Shown here: piece after piece, positions 36,680-46,061 of the stretch
Position numbering within the stretch: position 1 is the stretch's first letter
How the letters are laid out: each line of letters starts with the position of its first letter
DNA from: Clostridium sp. CAG:288
GTDB lineage: Bacteria; Bacillota_I; Bacilli_A; RFN20; CAG-288
DNA length: 64,000 nucleotides
NCBI GenBank assembly: GCA_000437395.1
Contig: FR898169.1
Location: 85,252 to 149,251 of the forward strand
Direction of reading: 5' to 3'
Notes under the pieces: generated by a model
Database searches by the model: none
What the model saw: the letters and a program-made list of their open reading frames with translations, nothing else
What the model was told of the DNA's origin: nothing
Translations under genes and position numbers: made by a program

Positions 36680-39103
36680 ATGACTTTTCAAGAATTATAC
36701 GATTTATTAGAAGAAAAATCTTTAACAGTTAACGGTATTGCTAAGGCCCGGAAAATCACTAAAGATGAAGCTCAAGCATTAGTTGATACTTATATTGCTC
36801 GTGGAGATATTGTTTCTATCGAGCAAGATAAATACACAACAACTGATAAGGCTGGAGTTATTTTATGTACAATAACTACTGCTAGATCAAACGGCTTTTT
36901 TGTTAGAAGCGTTAAAAACAATCAAGAATACTATATCTCAGGTTCCTCAACAAAAGGTTTAATTGTCTCAGACTTAATTTACGTTAAACCAGAAGGTAAT
37001 AGTGGCGATGCAATATATATCGGTTTCTATAAAAGAAAAACAAAGATAGTTGGTAATTTATATCGTAAACCAAAAGAAGGTTATGAATTATTATCATCCG
37101 TAACAAAAGGAACAAAGATTAAGATTTTCGTCGATAACGACCCTGATGAAATTAATGCAGGTGATGGAGACTTAGTCGAAGCTAGAATTACAATGAGTAA
37201 AACAAATTCAATCAGAGTTGAAGTTGAAACTTTATTGTCTAAAGCTACTGATGTCGGTGCTGATATCACCCAAATTATCGCAGAAAAAGATGCACCATTT
37301 ATTTTTCCAGATGAAGTTTTAGCCGAAGCTAAAGCTATACCACAAGAAATTAATAAAGATGACATTCAAAATAGAGTTGACTATAGAGATGAATTAGTTG
37401 TTACAATCGATGGAGCTGATGCACTCGATTTTGATGATGCCGTTCAAGTCTCCTTACTTCCAAATAACAGTTATAAAATTGTTGTCCACATTGCTGATGT
37501 TAGCCATTATGTTACACCAGGAACAGCTATCGATACTGAAGCTGACAATCGTGGTACATCAATTTATGTAGCTGACAGAGTCGTTCCAATGTTACCTACA
37601 GAACTATCAAACGGCATTTGCTCTTTAAATCCAAATGTCGATAGATTCACTCTTTCTGTTGAAATGAACGTTGATAGCAGAGGAAATGTCTTCCAATCTA
37701 GTATTCATAAAGGTGTAATTAGATCTAAAGCTCGTTTAACTTATACAGAAGTTAACGATTTACTCGAAGGTGAAGAATCTGATTTACCTGAAGAAATTCA
37801 AACAATGTTAAAAACATTGGATAAAGCAGCTCAAATTATTAGAGCTAGAAGAACCAAAAACGGTGCTTTAGATTTAGATTCAACCGAATTAAAGTTCTAC
37901 TTAGATTCCATGGGTAGACCACTTGAAGTTGCTAAGAGAGTTCAAAAAGAAGGCGAAAAACTCATTGAAGATTTAATGATTATCGCTAACGTCTCTGTGG
38001 CTAAAATGCTAGAAGATGCTGGTATTCCAACATTGTTCCGTATTCACGAAAATCCACCAACCGCAAAGATTGATGAATTTAGAGCTTTTGCTAGAAAATT
38101 ATATGTAGGAAAAGACTTCCCATCAATTATCACTCCAAAAGCACTTCAATCATGGCTCGAGTCGATCGATGATGAAGAAAAGAAAAAGACAGTTTCTAGA
38201 CTTATGCTTAGATCACTTGCTAAGGCAAGATACTCACCAGATAACGCTGGTCACTTCGGTTTAGCAGAAGACGACTATCTTCACTTTACCTCTCCAATTA
38301 GACGTTACCCAGATTTAATCGTACATAGATGCTGCAAAGAATATTTAATTGGTAAGAAAAGAGTTCCATCAGACTTATATGATTATTTAACACTCGAAGG
38401 CGAACACACAAGTTATACTGAAAGAAGAGCTACCGAAATCGAAAGAGCTGTCGATGATTTGGAATCAACCAAATACATGACTAAACACTTAGAAGAATAC
38501 TTCGACGCTAAAGTCACTGGCTTTGCTAAGTTCGGTATGTTTGTTGAATTAGAAAACGGTATCGATGCTTGCTTACAATTTAATCACATGGCAGGAGACT
38601 ACTATGTCTTCAAAGATAAGAGCTATGAAGTAAGAGGTACAGAGACTCGTAGCACAAGATTCTTACTCGGAGATAAAATTAGAGTTATTTCTCTTTCAGC
38701 CGATATCGAAACACGTAGAATTGATGTTTGTAACGAACAATACTACAGAGAAAATGTTGAAAACCTCTCTACTGAAACAATGTCAGACTTAAAAGATAGA
38801 GGTATTACTTATAAAACAGATTCTCAATATAGAAATTCTAGATATTCACGCAATAGTGATAATAACGAGAGAAGAAGTAGTTACGGTCAAAGAGATAGAA
38901 AACGCTCCTATGACAATACAAAATCCAGTAATGGTAATGGCAAATACTTTAAAAAGTCTTCATCTGAAGGAAGAAAGTCTTTCAGAAAAGATGATAGATT
39001 CTCAAGAGGCAATGGCCGTAGCTTTGGAAAGCCTTCATTTGCCAAAGGTGGCGTAAGAAAATCAGGTGGTAAATATGGCAAATCAAAATCAAGAGGACGT
39101 TAA
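36680..39103 (+). CDS. rnr: Ribonuclease R
   Basis: An 807-aa 3'-5' exoribonuclease of the RNase II family. An N-terminal winged helix and cold-shock domains are followed by the catalytic RNB domain with VTIDGADALDFDDAVQV (metal-binding Asp cluster), then a C-terminal S1 domain (KVTGFAKFGMFVELENGIDA). A basic tail rich in Arg, Ser and Gly covers about 730-807. It degrades structured RNA and works with tmRNA/SmpB. smpB overlaps its end by 29 nt. Confidence 0.97.
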   Translation: MTFQELYDLLEEKSLTVNGIAKARKITKDEAQALVDTYIARGDIVSIEQDKYTTTDKAGVILCTITTARSNGFFVRSVKNNQEYYISGSSTKGLIVSDLIYVKPEGNSGDAIYIGFYKRKTKIVGNLYRKPKEGYELLSSVTKGTKIKIFVDNDPDEINAGDGDLVEARITMSKTNSIRVEVETLLSKATDVGADITQIIAEKDAPFIFPDEVLAEAKAIPQEINKDDIQNRVDYRDELVVTIDGADALDFDDAVQVSLLPNNSYKIVVHIADVSHYVTPGTAIDTEADNRGTSIYVADRVVPMLPTELSNGICSLNPNVDRFTLSVEMNVDSRGNVFQSSIHKGVIRSKARLTYTEVNDLLEGEESDLPEEIQTMLKTLDKAAQIIRARRTKNGALDLDSTELKFYLDSMGRPLEVAKRVQKEGEKLIEDLMIIANVSVAKMLEDAGIPTLFRIHENPPTAKIDEFRAFARKLYVGKDFPSIITPKALQSWLESIDDEEKKKTVSRLMLRSLAKARYSPDNAGHFGLAEDDYLHFTSPIRRYPDLIVHRCCKEYLIGKKRVPSDLYDYLTLEGEHTSYTERRATEIERAVDDLESTKYMTKHLEEYFDAKVTGFAKFGMFVELENGIDACLQFNHMAGDYYVFKDKSYEVRGTETRSTRFLLGDKIRVISLSADIETRRIDVCNEQYYRENVENLSTETMSDLKDRGITYKTDSQYRNSRYSRNSDNNERRSSYGQRDRKRSYDNTKSSNGNGKYFKKSSSEGRKSFRKDDRFSRGNGRSFGKPSFAKGGVRKSGGKYGKSKSRGR

Positions 39104-39554
39104 GCTCGTAGCCTCCAATAGGAAAGCTCATTTTGAATATTTTTTATCCGATTACACTGAAGCAGGACTAGCTTTAGCTGGCACTGAAATAAAAAGTGTT
39201 AGATTAGGTCACGCTTCTCTTTCTGATTCTTATGTCGTAATAAAAAATAACGAAGCTTATATTCTTGGAATGAATATTTCAGAATATGACAAAGGTAATA
39301 TTTTTAACCACGATCCTTTAAGAGTTAGAAAACTTTTATTACATAAACATGAAATTAGAAAATTTCAACAAGCAATCCAAGAAAAAGGCTATACCCTTAT
39401 TGCTACAAAATTATATTTAAAAAAAGGTAAAGCCAAATTAGAAATCGCATTAGCTAAAGGTAAAAATATTCACGATAAGCGTGAAACCATCAAAAAAAGA
39501 GATGATCAACGTGAAATTGCAAAAGCAATTAAAGATCATATAAATAGGAGTTAA
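39075..39554 (+). CDS. smpB: SsrA-binding protein SmpB
   Basis: A 159-aa tmRNA partner in trans-translation: NRKAHFEYFLSD, EAGLALAGTEIKSVRLG, LLLHKHEIRKF and the basic C-terminal GKNIHDKRETIKKRDDQRE. I choose the ATG at 39075 (AGGTGG 5 nt upstream) over the GTG at 39066, which lies inside that ribosome site. The start is within the end of rnr in another frame. The tmRNA gene does not follow here. Confidence 0.95.
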   Translation: MANQNQEDVKLVASNRKAHFEYFLSDYTEAGLALAGTEIKSVRLGHASLSDSYVVIKNNEAYILGMNISEYDKGNIFNHDPLRVRKLLLHKHEIRKFQQAIQEKGYTLIATKLYLKKGKAKLEIALAKGKNIHDKRETIKKRDDQREIAKAIKDHINRS

Positions 39555-39557
39555 TGT

Positions 39558-40397
39558 ATGAGTAAGAAAAACAACCGAACAAACAAAACTCTTAAAGCTA
39601 TGACAGGTAGTGCATTTTTAATAGCTATAAGTATTATCCTAACCAGATTTTTAGCTCCTTATTTAGCTATTGGTGGTGCAAACTCTTTGAGAATTGGTTT
39701 AGGTACTGTTCCTATCATGATTGGTTCAGTAATATTTGGACCAGTATATGGAGCTATAATTGGTGGCTCAGCTGATTTAATTGGAGCACTTTGTTTTCCA
39801 TCAGGAGCCTACAATTTAGGATTTACTATTTCTAGTTTATTGCAAGGTGTTTTCCCTTACTACGTTATCAAATTATTAACTGGAAAACCAAAACTTAGAA
39901 TGGTAGTAAGCTCAGTACTTTTATCAATATTAGTTTTAACAAATATATCGTTCTTTATAGATCACGATAGTTATAAATTCACTTCTTCGTTTACTCTAAC
40001 ATTTAATGAGACAACTAAGTTTTTATTTATGCTTGGCTTAATTGCACTTTATTCAACAGTATTAATAAGCTATTACTTTATATCTAAAAAACTTAAAAAT
40101 CGCAATGAAAAAGCTGCACTTAGATATGATGATGCATTTATATTTTGTTTATTTAACGAAACTATAATCAACGTTTTAATATCAAGCGTTTGGAAAATGT
40201 TTTATTTCAAACTCGACTATGTAGCAATGACTTTCTCTGCTTCAATTTTATTGCTATTTGATGTTCCTGTTAAAGGCACAATCATATTCTTACTTTTAAT
40301 CCCAGTTTATAAAATTTATCCTAATTGGGAAGTTAAATCTAAGAATATCATTACTGTCAAAGATTTAGAAAAGCATACAAAACTATTAGCCGATTAA
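39558..40397 (+). CDS. folT: ECF transporter S component, folate type (FolT-like)
   Basis: A 279-aa membrane protein with about six helices. The sequence PIMIGSVIFGPVYGAIIGG and DLIGALCFPSGAYNLGFTI is typical of folate ECF S components. It begins 3 nt after smpB. Substrate is an inference from family resemblance; it fits the fhs/folD one-carbon genes at 16-18 kb. No riboswitch precedes it because it sits in the secG unit. Confidence 0.78.
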   Translation: MSKKNNRTNKTLKAMTGSAFLIAISIILTRFLAPYLAIGGANSLRIGLGTVPIMIGSVIFGPVYGAIIGGSADLIGALCFPSGAYNLGFTISSLLQGVFPYYVIKLLTGKPKLRMVVSSVLLSILVLTNISFFIDHDSYKFTSSFTLTFNETTKFLFMLGLIALYSTVLISYYFISKKLKNRNEKAALRYDDAFIFCLFNETIINVLISSVWKMFYFKLDYVAMTFSASILLLFDVPVKGTIIFLLLIPVYKIYPNWEVKSKNIITVKDLEKHTKLLAD

Positions 40398-40685
40398 TAA
40401 TATATATAAAACAATTAATGTAGCTAAAGCTATTAAAGCTGTAAGTACAATTGGTAACATACTAAGTCGCTTCCCTGAAGCGGCTTTTTTCATATACGAT
40501 AAAAAATATAGATATGAACAATTTAAAACTAAAAGGATCATCATAATAACTAATATACCTGATTGATATATTTTACCTTCAGTAAGTTTACATAAGATAA
40601 TCGATAAAGCACCAATTACAATTAAGACGATATTTCCAACTATTACTTTAATCCAGTAGTTCTTTAAATATTTATTTTCATTCAT
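40386..40685 (-). CDS. Small integral membrane protein, unknown
   Basis: 99 aa with three hydrophobic segments (about 14-32, 43-62 and 77-97) separated by short charged loops (SYMKKAASGKR). No family was recognised. It converges on folT with a 12-nt overlap. Confidence 0.55.
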   Translation of the reverse strand: MNENKYLKNYWIKVIVGNIVLIVIGALSIILCKLTEGKIYQSGILVIMMILLVLNCSYLYFLSYMKKAASGKRLSMLPIVLTALIALATLIVLYILLIG

Positions 40686-40712
40686 GACTATATTATAGCA
40701 AATTTTTGTACT

Positions 40713-40740
40713 ATAAAAGGCTACAGATTTCTCTGTAGCC
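40713..40740 (-). terminator. Duplicate copy of the ppdK terminator
   Basis: GGCTACAGA (40719-40727) pairs with TCTGTAGCC (40732-40740). It is the downstream copy of the hairpin found directly after ppdK, 421 nt away. Confidence 0.75.
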
Positions 40741-40743
40741 TTA

Positions 40744-40815
40744 TTGTTTTATTAAGTTAGTTAATTACTTAAAGTTCTTTGTTTTGAAAGTAACTTATGC
40801 AAAAGCTTTCGTTTG
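40744..40815 (-). pseudogene. Decayed copy of the 3' end of ppdK
   Basis: The 52 bases 40721-40772 are identical to 41142-41193, which hold the ppdK terminator, stop codon and final Lys codon. Upstream of that the reading A-F-A-stop-V-T-F-K-T-K-N-F-K-stop aligns with the true ppdK end A-A-A-Q-A-A-V-K-A-K-G-V-K, with one Gln codon turned into TAA. Similarity fades after about 40815. This is a partial tandem duplication that has drifted. Confidence 0.8.
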
Positions 40816-41133
40816 CAATTGATAGGTAAATTACTATATATACAATCAAAAAGGAATAAAATCGGATATATCAGTCTTAAGACATAAAAAATAATATTGA
40901 ATCTCATATGTATAAAAGCAAATTAATAATTTCTTCTTTGCTTGTTTTCATTAATCCTAATTTTAACTTTTTTTATTTAAAGAATATTCTTTTAAAGTTT
41001 TTTTTAAAAATAAATCACCTTTCTTTTTTTCAAAGCATGGCGATATCATATTTAAGTTCTACTATGTAGTTATAACAACTTTCTTACTTGATATTTTCAA
41101 AATTTAAATATATGCCATTTCTATCACACTACT
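40816..41133. other. Intergenic stretch between the two ppdK ends
   Basis: About 320 nt, very AT-rich. Only very short open frames occur on the minus strand, the longest about 28 codons near 41045-40959 (start MISPCFEKKKGD), without a clear ribosome site. It is probably residue of the duplication rather than a gene. Confidence 0.4.
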
Positions 41134-41161
41134 AAAAAAGACTACAGATTTCTCTGTAGCC
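41134..41161 (-). terminator. ppdK terminator
   Basis: On the minus strand GGCTACAGA and TCTGTAGTC form a stem with one G-T pair, followed by TTTTTT. It is 25 nt after the ppdK stop. Confidence 0.85.
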
Positions 41162-41185
41162 TTATTGTTTTATTAAGTTAGTTAA

Positions 41186-43825
41186 TTACTTAACGCCCTT
41201 TGCTTTGACAGCAGCTTGTGCAGCAGCAAGTCTAGCAACTGGAACTCTGAATGGTGAGCAAGAGACATAGTCGAGACCAACATTGTGATAGAATTCGACT
41301 GACTTTGGATCGCCACCAGTTTCACCACAAACACCAACGTGGAGTTCTGGTCTTGTTGAACGGCCGAGTTTAACTGACATTTCAACTAATTTACCAACAC
41401 CTCTTTGGTCGAGTGTCTTAAATGGATCTTCTTCGAGGATCTTTGCTTCGTAATATGAAGGTAAGAATTTACCAGCATCATCACGTGAGAAACCGAATGT
41501 CATTTGTGTTAAGTCGTTTGTACCAAATGAGAAGAATTCAGCTTCTTTAGCAATTTCATCAGAGAGTAATGCAGCTCTTGGAATTTCAATCATTGTACCA
41601 ACGTGATACTTCATATCGAGTCCAGATTCAGCAATTAACTTATCAGCTGTTGTTGTGATAATGTTCTTGACGAACTTAAGTTCCTTAACTTCAAGGACAA
41701 GTGGTACCATGATTTCTGGTGTAACCATCTTGCCTGTCTTCTTGGAGACAGCAATTGCAGCCTTGATAATAGCTGTTGTTTGCATTTCACAGATTTCTGG
41801 ATATGTAACAGCTAAACGGCAACCACGGTGACCCATCATTGGGTTAGCTTCATGAAGTTCAGCAATACGAGCCTTAACTTGTTCAACTGTCTTACCTGTA
41901 GCTGTAGCAAGTTCTTCAATTAAGCTTTCTTCTTGTGGTAAGAATTCGTGGAGAGGTGGATCAAGGAGACGGACGTTAACATTTAAGCCATCCATAATTT
42001 CATAGAGGGCTTCGAAGTCCTTTTGTTGCATTGGTTCGATTTCAGCAAGAGCAGCTCTTCTGTCTTCGACTTTATCAGCAAGAATCATCTTTCTCATTGA
42101 GAAGATTCTGTCCTTATCAAAGAACATGTGTTCTGTACGGCAGAGACCGATACCTTCAGCACCAAATTCTTTTGCTTGTTTGGCATCACGTGGAGTATCA
42201 GCATTTGTACGAACGTGTAACTTTCTGAATTTGTCAACCCAGCCCATTAATCTACCGAAGTAACCAGCAGTTAAGTCTGGAGCGACAGTCTTGATTGCAC
42301 CAAGGTAAACGTTACCTGTGGAACCATCAATTGAAAGTGTATCTTTATCTGTGTAAACAACGCCATCGATTGTGACTGTTCTAGCTTCTTCATCAATAGC
42401 AGCAGCGCCACAACCACAAACACAGCACTTACCCATACCACGGGCGACGACAGCTGCATGAGATGTCATACCACCGCGCATTGTAAGGATAGCTTCTGAA
42501 GCGACCATACCGACAATATCTTCTGGAGATGTTTCAGCACGAACGAGAACGACCTTTTCGCCGTTAGCGTGTCTAGCTTCAGCTTCTTCAGCTGTGAATG
42601 CAATCTTACCTGTACCAGCACCTGGACCAGCAGCAAGACCTGTAGCAATTGGTTTAGCCTTCTTTAATTCTTCCTTATCGAAAGCTGGGAGAAGGAGCTT
42701 ATCGAATGACATAGCATCAATTCTTAAAACAGCTTCTTCTTCTGTGATGAGGCCTTCATCAACGAGATCACAAGCAATCTTTAAAGCAGCTGCTGGTGTT
42801 CTCTTACCATTACGTGTTTGTAAGAAATAGAGTTTTCCGTCTTCAACGGTGAATTCCATATCTTGCATATCTCTATAATGATTTTCCATTAATTTGATTG
42901 TCTTAATGAATTGTTCGTATACTTCTGGCATACGTCTCTTAAGTTCATCGATGTGAAGTGGTGTACGAATACCAGCAACAACGTCTTCACCTTGAGCATT
43001 TGGTAAATATTCAGCTGAAACAACTTTTTCACCTGTACCTGGGTCACGAGAGAAAGCAACACCTGTACCAGATGTTTCACCCTTGTTACCAAAGGCCATT
43101 GATTGAACGTTAACAGCTGTACCCCATGAGTATGGGATGTTGTTCATCATACGATAGACGTTAGCACGTGGGTTGTCCCATGAACGGAAAACTGCGGTAA
43201 CAGCTTCGATGAGTTGAACATATGGATCGGTTGGGAATTCTTCACCGAATGTAGCTTTGTAATATTCTTTATATTTCTTGACAAGACCTTTGAGTTCATC
43301 AGCTGTAACTTCTGTATCGAGTTTATAGCCTCTAGATGCTTTGAGATCTTCAAGCATCTTATCCATATCGGTTCTTGGATGTCCTTTTGCAATGTTTGTG
43401 AACATTAAGATGAAACGACGATAACTATCGTATGCGAAACGAACGTTATTTGTTTCTTTTGCAAGGACTTCAACTGTTGTATCGTTGAGACCAAGGTTTA
43501 AGATTGTATCCATCATACCTGGCATAGAAACTCTAGCACCAGATCTAACGGAGACTAATAATGGATTGTGATCTCCACCAAAATTCTTGCCTGTCATCTT
43601 TTCAAGTTCTTTGACAGCAGCTTTAATTTCGCTAACAACACTCTCTGGAATGTTCTTTCCACTATCATAATAGAGAGTACATGCTTCAGTTGTAATTGTG
43701 AAGCCTTCTGGAATAGGAACGCCAATATAGGTCATTTCTGCTAAACCAGCACCCTTACCTCCGAGTAATTCCTTACCGAGGCCGTGGGCATCTTTGAAGT
43801 GATAAACGTACTTCTTTTCAGCCAT
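41186..43825 (-). CDS. ppdK: Pyruvate, phosphate dikinase
   Basis: Reversible conversion of PEP, AMP and PPi to pyruvate, ATP and Pi; in anaerobes it serves PPi-linked glycolysis or gluconeogenesis. The 879 aa are full length. The N-terminal ATP-grasp domain has GGKGAGLAEMTYIGVPIPEG. The central phosphohistidine is in GGMTSHAAVVARGMGKCCVC. The C-terminal PEP-binding TIM barrel includes FGTNDLTQMTFGFSRDD and the catalytic Cys in HVGVCGETGGDP. AGGAGG precedes the ATG. The gene is monocistronic. Its 3' end exists a second time as a relic downstream. Confidence 0.98.
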   Translation of the reverse strand: MAEKKYVYHFKDAHGLGKELLGGKGAGLAEMTYIGVPIPEGFTITTEACTLYYDSGKNIPESVVSEIKAAVKELEKMTGKNFGGDHNPLLVSVRSGARVSMPGMMDTILNLGLNDTTVEVLAKETNNVRFAYDSYRRFILMFTNIAKGHPRTDMDKMLEDLKASRGYKLDTEVTADELKGLVKKYKEYYKATFGEEFPTDPYVQLIEAVTAVFRSWDNPRANVYRMMNNIPYSWGTAVNVQSMAFGNKGETSGTGVAFSRDPGTGEKVVSAEYLPNAQGEDVVAGIRTPLHIDELKRRMPEVYEQFIKTIKLMENHYRDMQDMEFTVEDGKLYFLQTRNGKRTPAAALKIACDLVDEGLITEEEAVLRIDAMSFDKLLLPAFDKEELKKAKPIATGLAAGPGAGTGKIAFTAEEAEARHANGEKVVLVRAETSPEDIVGMVASEAILTMRGGMTSHAAVVARGMGKCCVCGCGAAAIDEEARTVTIDGVVYTDKDTLSIDGSTGNVYLGAIKTVAPDLTAGYFGRLMGWVDKFRKLHVRTNADTPRDAKQAKEFGAEGIGLCRTEHMFFDKDRIFSMRKMILADKVEDRRAALAEIEPMQQKDFEALYEIMDGLNVNVRLLDPPLHEFLPQEESLIEELATATGKTVEQVKARIAELHEANPMMGHRGCRLAVTYPEICEMQTTAIIKAAIAVSKKTGKMVTPEIMVPLVLEVKELKFVKNIITTTADKLIAESGLDMKYHVGTMIEIPRAALLSDEIAKEAEFFSFGTNDLTQMTFGFSRDDAGKFLPSYYEAKILEEDPFKTLDQRGVGKLVEMSVKLGRSTRPELHVGVCGETGGDPKSVEFYHNVGLDYVSCSPFRVPVARLAAAQAAVKAKGVK

Positions 43826-43887
43826 ATTTTCCTCCTAAATTTAATAAAGCTTAAAGAAACTAATCTGATTGATTAATCCCGATAAAA

Positions 43888-43896
43888 ATTATACCA
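43888..43896 (-). promoter_or_regulatory. Extended -10 promoter of ppdK
   Basis: TGGTATAAT on the minus strand is an extended -10 (TGnTATAAT), about 62 nt ahead of the ATG. No good -35 was found, as is usual for this class. Confidence 0.6.
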
Positions 43897-43975
43897 CACA
43901 AAAGTACAAAAGAAATAGTAAGACGATAATTAAACTAGTCTTTTTTTACACTTTTTTCATATTATTTATAAATAA

Positions 43976-44022
43976 AAGAAAAGCTTTATATTAATTTGAC
44001 TCAACAAATTAAACATAAAGCT
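43976..44022 (-). terminator. Terminator of the M29 aminopeptidase gene
   Basis: AGCTTTAT (43982-43989) pairs with ATAAAGCT (44015-44022); the loop contains a further AATTT/AAATT match. Minus-strand Ts follow. Confidence 0.65.
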
Positions 44023-44035
44023 ATTTTTAAGTTAT

Positions 44036-45274
44036 TTAGAAAGCAAAGTTACCATTGCGGAATACTGGAACAATTGTTCCGTCTTCTTTTACACCATCAA
44101 TTGATAAATCACTTGTACCAATCATAAAGTCTACGTGCATTTTGGATTGATTTGCGCCTCTAACTTCTAACTCTTTTTCGGTTAACAATTCACCATCAGC
44201 AATATTTTCTGGGAATGAAGCGCCTAAGGCAATATGGCAAGCAGCGTTTTCATCAAATAAAGTTTCTTGGAAAATAATATCTAATTTTGATATTGGTGAA
44301 TCATATGGAACTAAAGCTGCTTCTCCAAGTCGTGAACTTCCTTCATCATAATTAATAATATCTGCTAAGGCTTCTTTACCTTCTTTAGCATCGTAATCAA
44401 CGACTTTACCATTTTCAAATTTAATCCAGAATCCATCGATTAATGTTCCAGAATAGAATAGTGGTTTACTTGCATAAACAATACCGTTTACATTGTTTCT
44501 ATCAGGCATTGTAAATACTTCTTCTGTTGGAAGATTTGGAACGAATATGTTTTGTAAACTTTTTTGTAAAGCTTCAGCTGAGCACCAAATGTGTCCTTCT
44601 GTTAATCCGATTGTCAAATCAGTTCCTAACGAATTTTTATAACGAAGTTCTTTAAAAGCATAACTATTCAATTTATCAGCGTGAGCTTTTAATTCAGCAA
44701 TGTGGTCTTTCCACTTTTCAACAGTGTTTGTACTCTCATCTATTCTACATGTCTTATATATTGCATCCCATAATTTACTAACGGCTTGTGTAGGTGATTC
44801 GTTAGGAAATATAGCTTGTGCCCACTTTTTTGTTGGAACAGCAGCAATACACCAAGCTGTATCATTATTATTGTAATTCTTTTTATATGGTGAAAAAGCT
44901 TCAACTCTTGCTTTGTTGTATTTGGATAATCTTTCTGGTTTAACTAACTTAAATACTTTTGGATCTTCACCTACCAAGCTGATTCTAGCAACGTTATTTT
45001 CAAATCTTTCTTTTTCACGTTCGATTTCCCATTGTGGAACTTCTGAAAGACGACTTGGTGCAACGTGCAATAATGTTTGTCTTGTCGTTGAAGAATCATA
45101 CCAGTCAACGTAAACGTTTCTTGCCTTAGCTGAATATAATTCCATAACTAAATATCTAACAAATGCATATGTTTCTACTGGAGCTTTAATTACAACGTCT
45201 TGTTTTGAATTTGCATTAATGCCAATATTGGCTATTAAAGCAGCATATTTCTTCATCATTTTTGCTTTTTTCAT
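44036..45274 (-). CDS. M29 family aminopeptidase
   Basis: A 413-aa metallo-aminopeptidase of the AmpS/PepS/AmpT type. The C-terminal signature HVDFMIGTSDLSIDG, then GASFPENIADGE and the earlier TEGHIWCSAEAL match the two-metal active site of the family. I start it at the ATG at 45274 (MKKAKMMKKYAALI), 8 nt after AGGAG. An upstream in-frame start would add a hydrophobic stretch foreign to this cytosolic family. The role is peptide turnover. Confidence 0.92.
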   Translation of the reverse strand: MKKAKMMKKYAALIANIGINANSKQDVVIKAPVETYAFVRYLVMELYSAKARNVYVDWYDSSTTRQTLLHVAPSRLSEVPQWEIEREKERFENNVARISLVGEDPKVFKLVKPERLSKYNKARVEAFSPYKKNYNNNDTAWCIAAVPTKKWAQAIFPNESPTQAVSKLWDAIYKTCRIDESTNTVEKWKDHIAELKAHADKLNSYAFKELRYKNSLGTDLTIGLTEGHIWCSAEALQKSLQNIFVPNLPTEEVFTMPDRNNVNGIVYASKPLFYSGTLIDGFWIKFENGKVVDYDAKEGKEALADIINYDEGSSRLGEAALVPYDSPISKLDIIFQETLFDENAACHIALGASFPENIADGELLTEKELEVRGANQSKMHVDFMIGTSDLSIDGVKEDGTIVPVFRNGNFAF

Positions 45275-45354
45275 TTTTTTATCTCCTGCTTTTTTCTTTA
45301 GTAATATATAGCAAAGTAAAAAAAGTGGCAATAAAATCAACTATTTTAAATTTA

Positions 45355-45368
45355 TGTAAATGCTTACA
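45355..45368. promoter_or_regulatory. 14-bp palindrome TGTAA-N4-TTACA
   Basis: TGTAAATGCTTACA lies in the divergent region between the aminopeptidase and TetR genes. It differs by one base from 10963-10976. It may be an operator, either of the adjacent TetR protein or of a catabolite regulator, though the central CG of a true cre site is missing. Confidence 0.45.
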
Positions 45369-45433
45369 ATAAAAATTAATTAAAATAATCATAAAATTAA
45401 CTTTATTTTTCTTTTACATTGTAATAATAATCT

Positions 45434-45462
45434 TTGTACACATATCATAATTATGTTAAAAT
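45434..45462 (+). promoter_or_regulatory. Promoter of tetR-adh
   Basis: TTGTAC (45434-45439), 17-nt spacer, TAAAAT (45457-45462), 23 nt ahead of the TetR start. Confidence 0.6.
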
Positions 45463-45485
45463 TATTCAAACGAAAGGAGTACACT

Positions 45486-46061
45486 ATGGATATTCCTCAA
45501 ATAACTAAACAAGAGACAATCACTAAAGCATTACGTGAAGAATTAGAAAACAGACCTTTTGATCAAATTTCTGTTACAGATATTTGTAATAAAAGTCATT
45601 GTTCTCGACAAACATTTTATTATTACTTCACTTCTCTTTCTGACTGTCTTGTCAACTTATTCTTAGAAGCACGTAATCTCAGTAATCAATATACAAATTA
45701 TAAAGAAGCAGCTTCAGGCCTTTTCAATTATGTATATGAAAATAGAAATTTCATTTCTAACGTTTTTTCAGCTGGAGATCAATCCATGCAAGTTTTGAGC
45801 TTTTTATTCAAAATAATCAAAGATACTATGTCTAGAATGATGGATAAAAATAATCCAGAATCAAGAAACTTGCTTCCAGAAGATAAAGAATACATATTAT
45901 CTTATTACGCTGCTGCTTGGTGCTTTTCCTTTTTAGGATGGGTCGAAGGTGGTTTTAAAACTACCCCTGAACAAGAAACAGAAAAAATGCTTTTGATTTC
46001 TGAAGGCTCATTAATCAACGCTGCAGATAAATTTATAAAATATAGAAAGGAAAACAAGTAA
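45486..46061 (+). CDS. TetR-family transcriptional regulator
   Basis: 191 aa. The N-terminal helix-turn-helix includes FDQISVTDICNKSHCSRQTF and YYYFTSL. The C-terminal ligand domain resembles the DhaS-like subgroup. The ATG at 45486 follows AAAGGAG; an upstream in-frame ATG is less likely. Its stop overlaps the alcohol dehydrogenase start (TAATG), so it probably controls that gene and itself. Confidence 0.92.
   Translation: MDIPQITKQETITKALREELENRPFDQISVTDICNKSHCSRQTFYYYFTSLSDCLVNLFLEARNLSNQYTNYKEAASGLFNYVYENRNFISNVFSAGDQSMQVLSFLFKIIKDTMSRMMDKNNPESRNLLPEDKEYILSYYAAAWCFSFLGWVEGGFKTTPEQETEKMLLISEGSLINAADKFIKYRKENK

Noticed and set aside
39555..40400. tmRNA gene expected after smpB
   Set aside because: The next gene, folT, starts 3 nt after smpB. 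No tmRNA ends or tag-reading sequence were seen in the following intergenic region.
40816..41133. Short minus-strand frame starting MISPCFEKKKGD as a small gene
   Set aside because: Only about 28 codons, no convincing ribosome site, and located between two copies of the ppdK end. A shared CFEK string with the pseudogene at 63 kb is too short to mean anything.
41182..43408. Open frames on both strands inside ppdK
   Set aside because: They follow from codon bias of the highly expressed ppdK gene. None has a start signal or a recognisable product.
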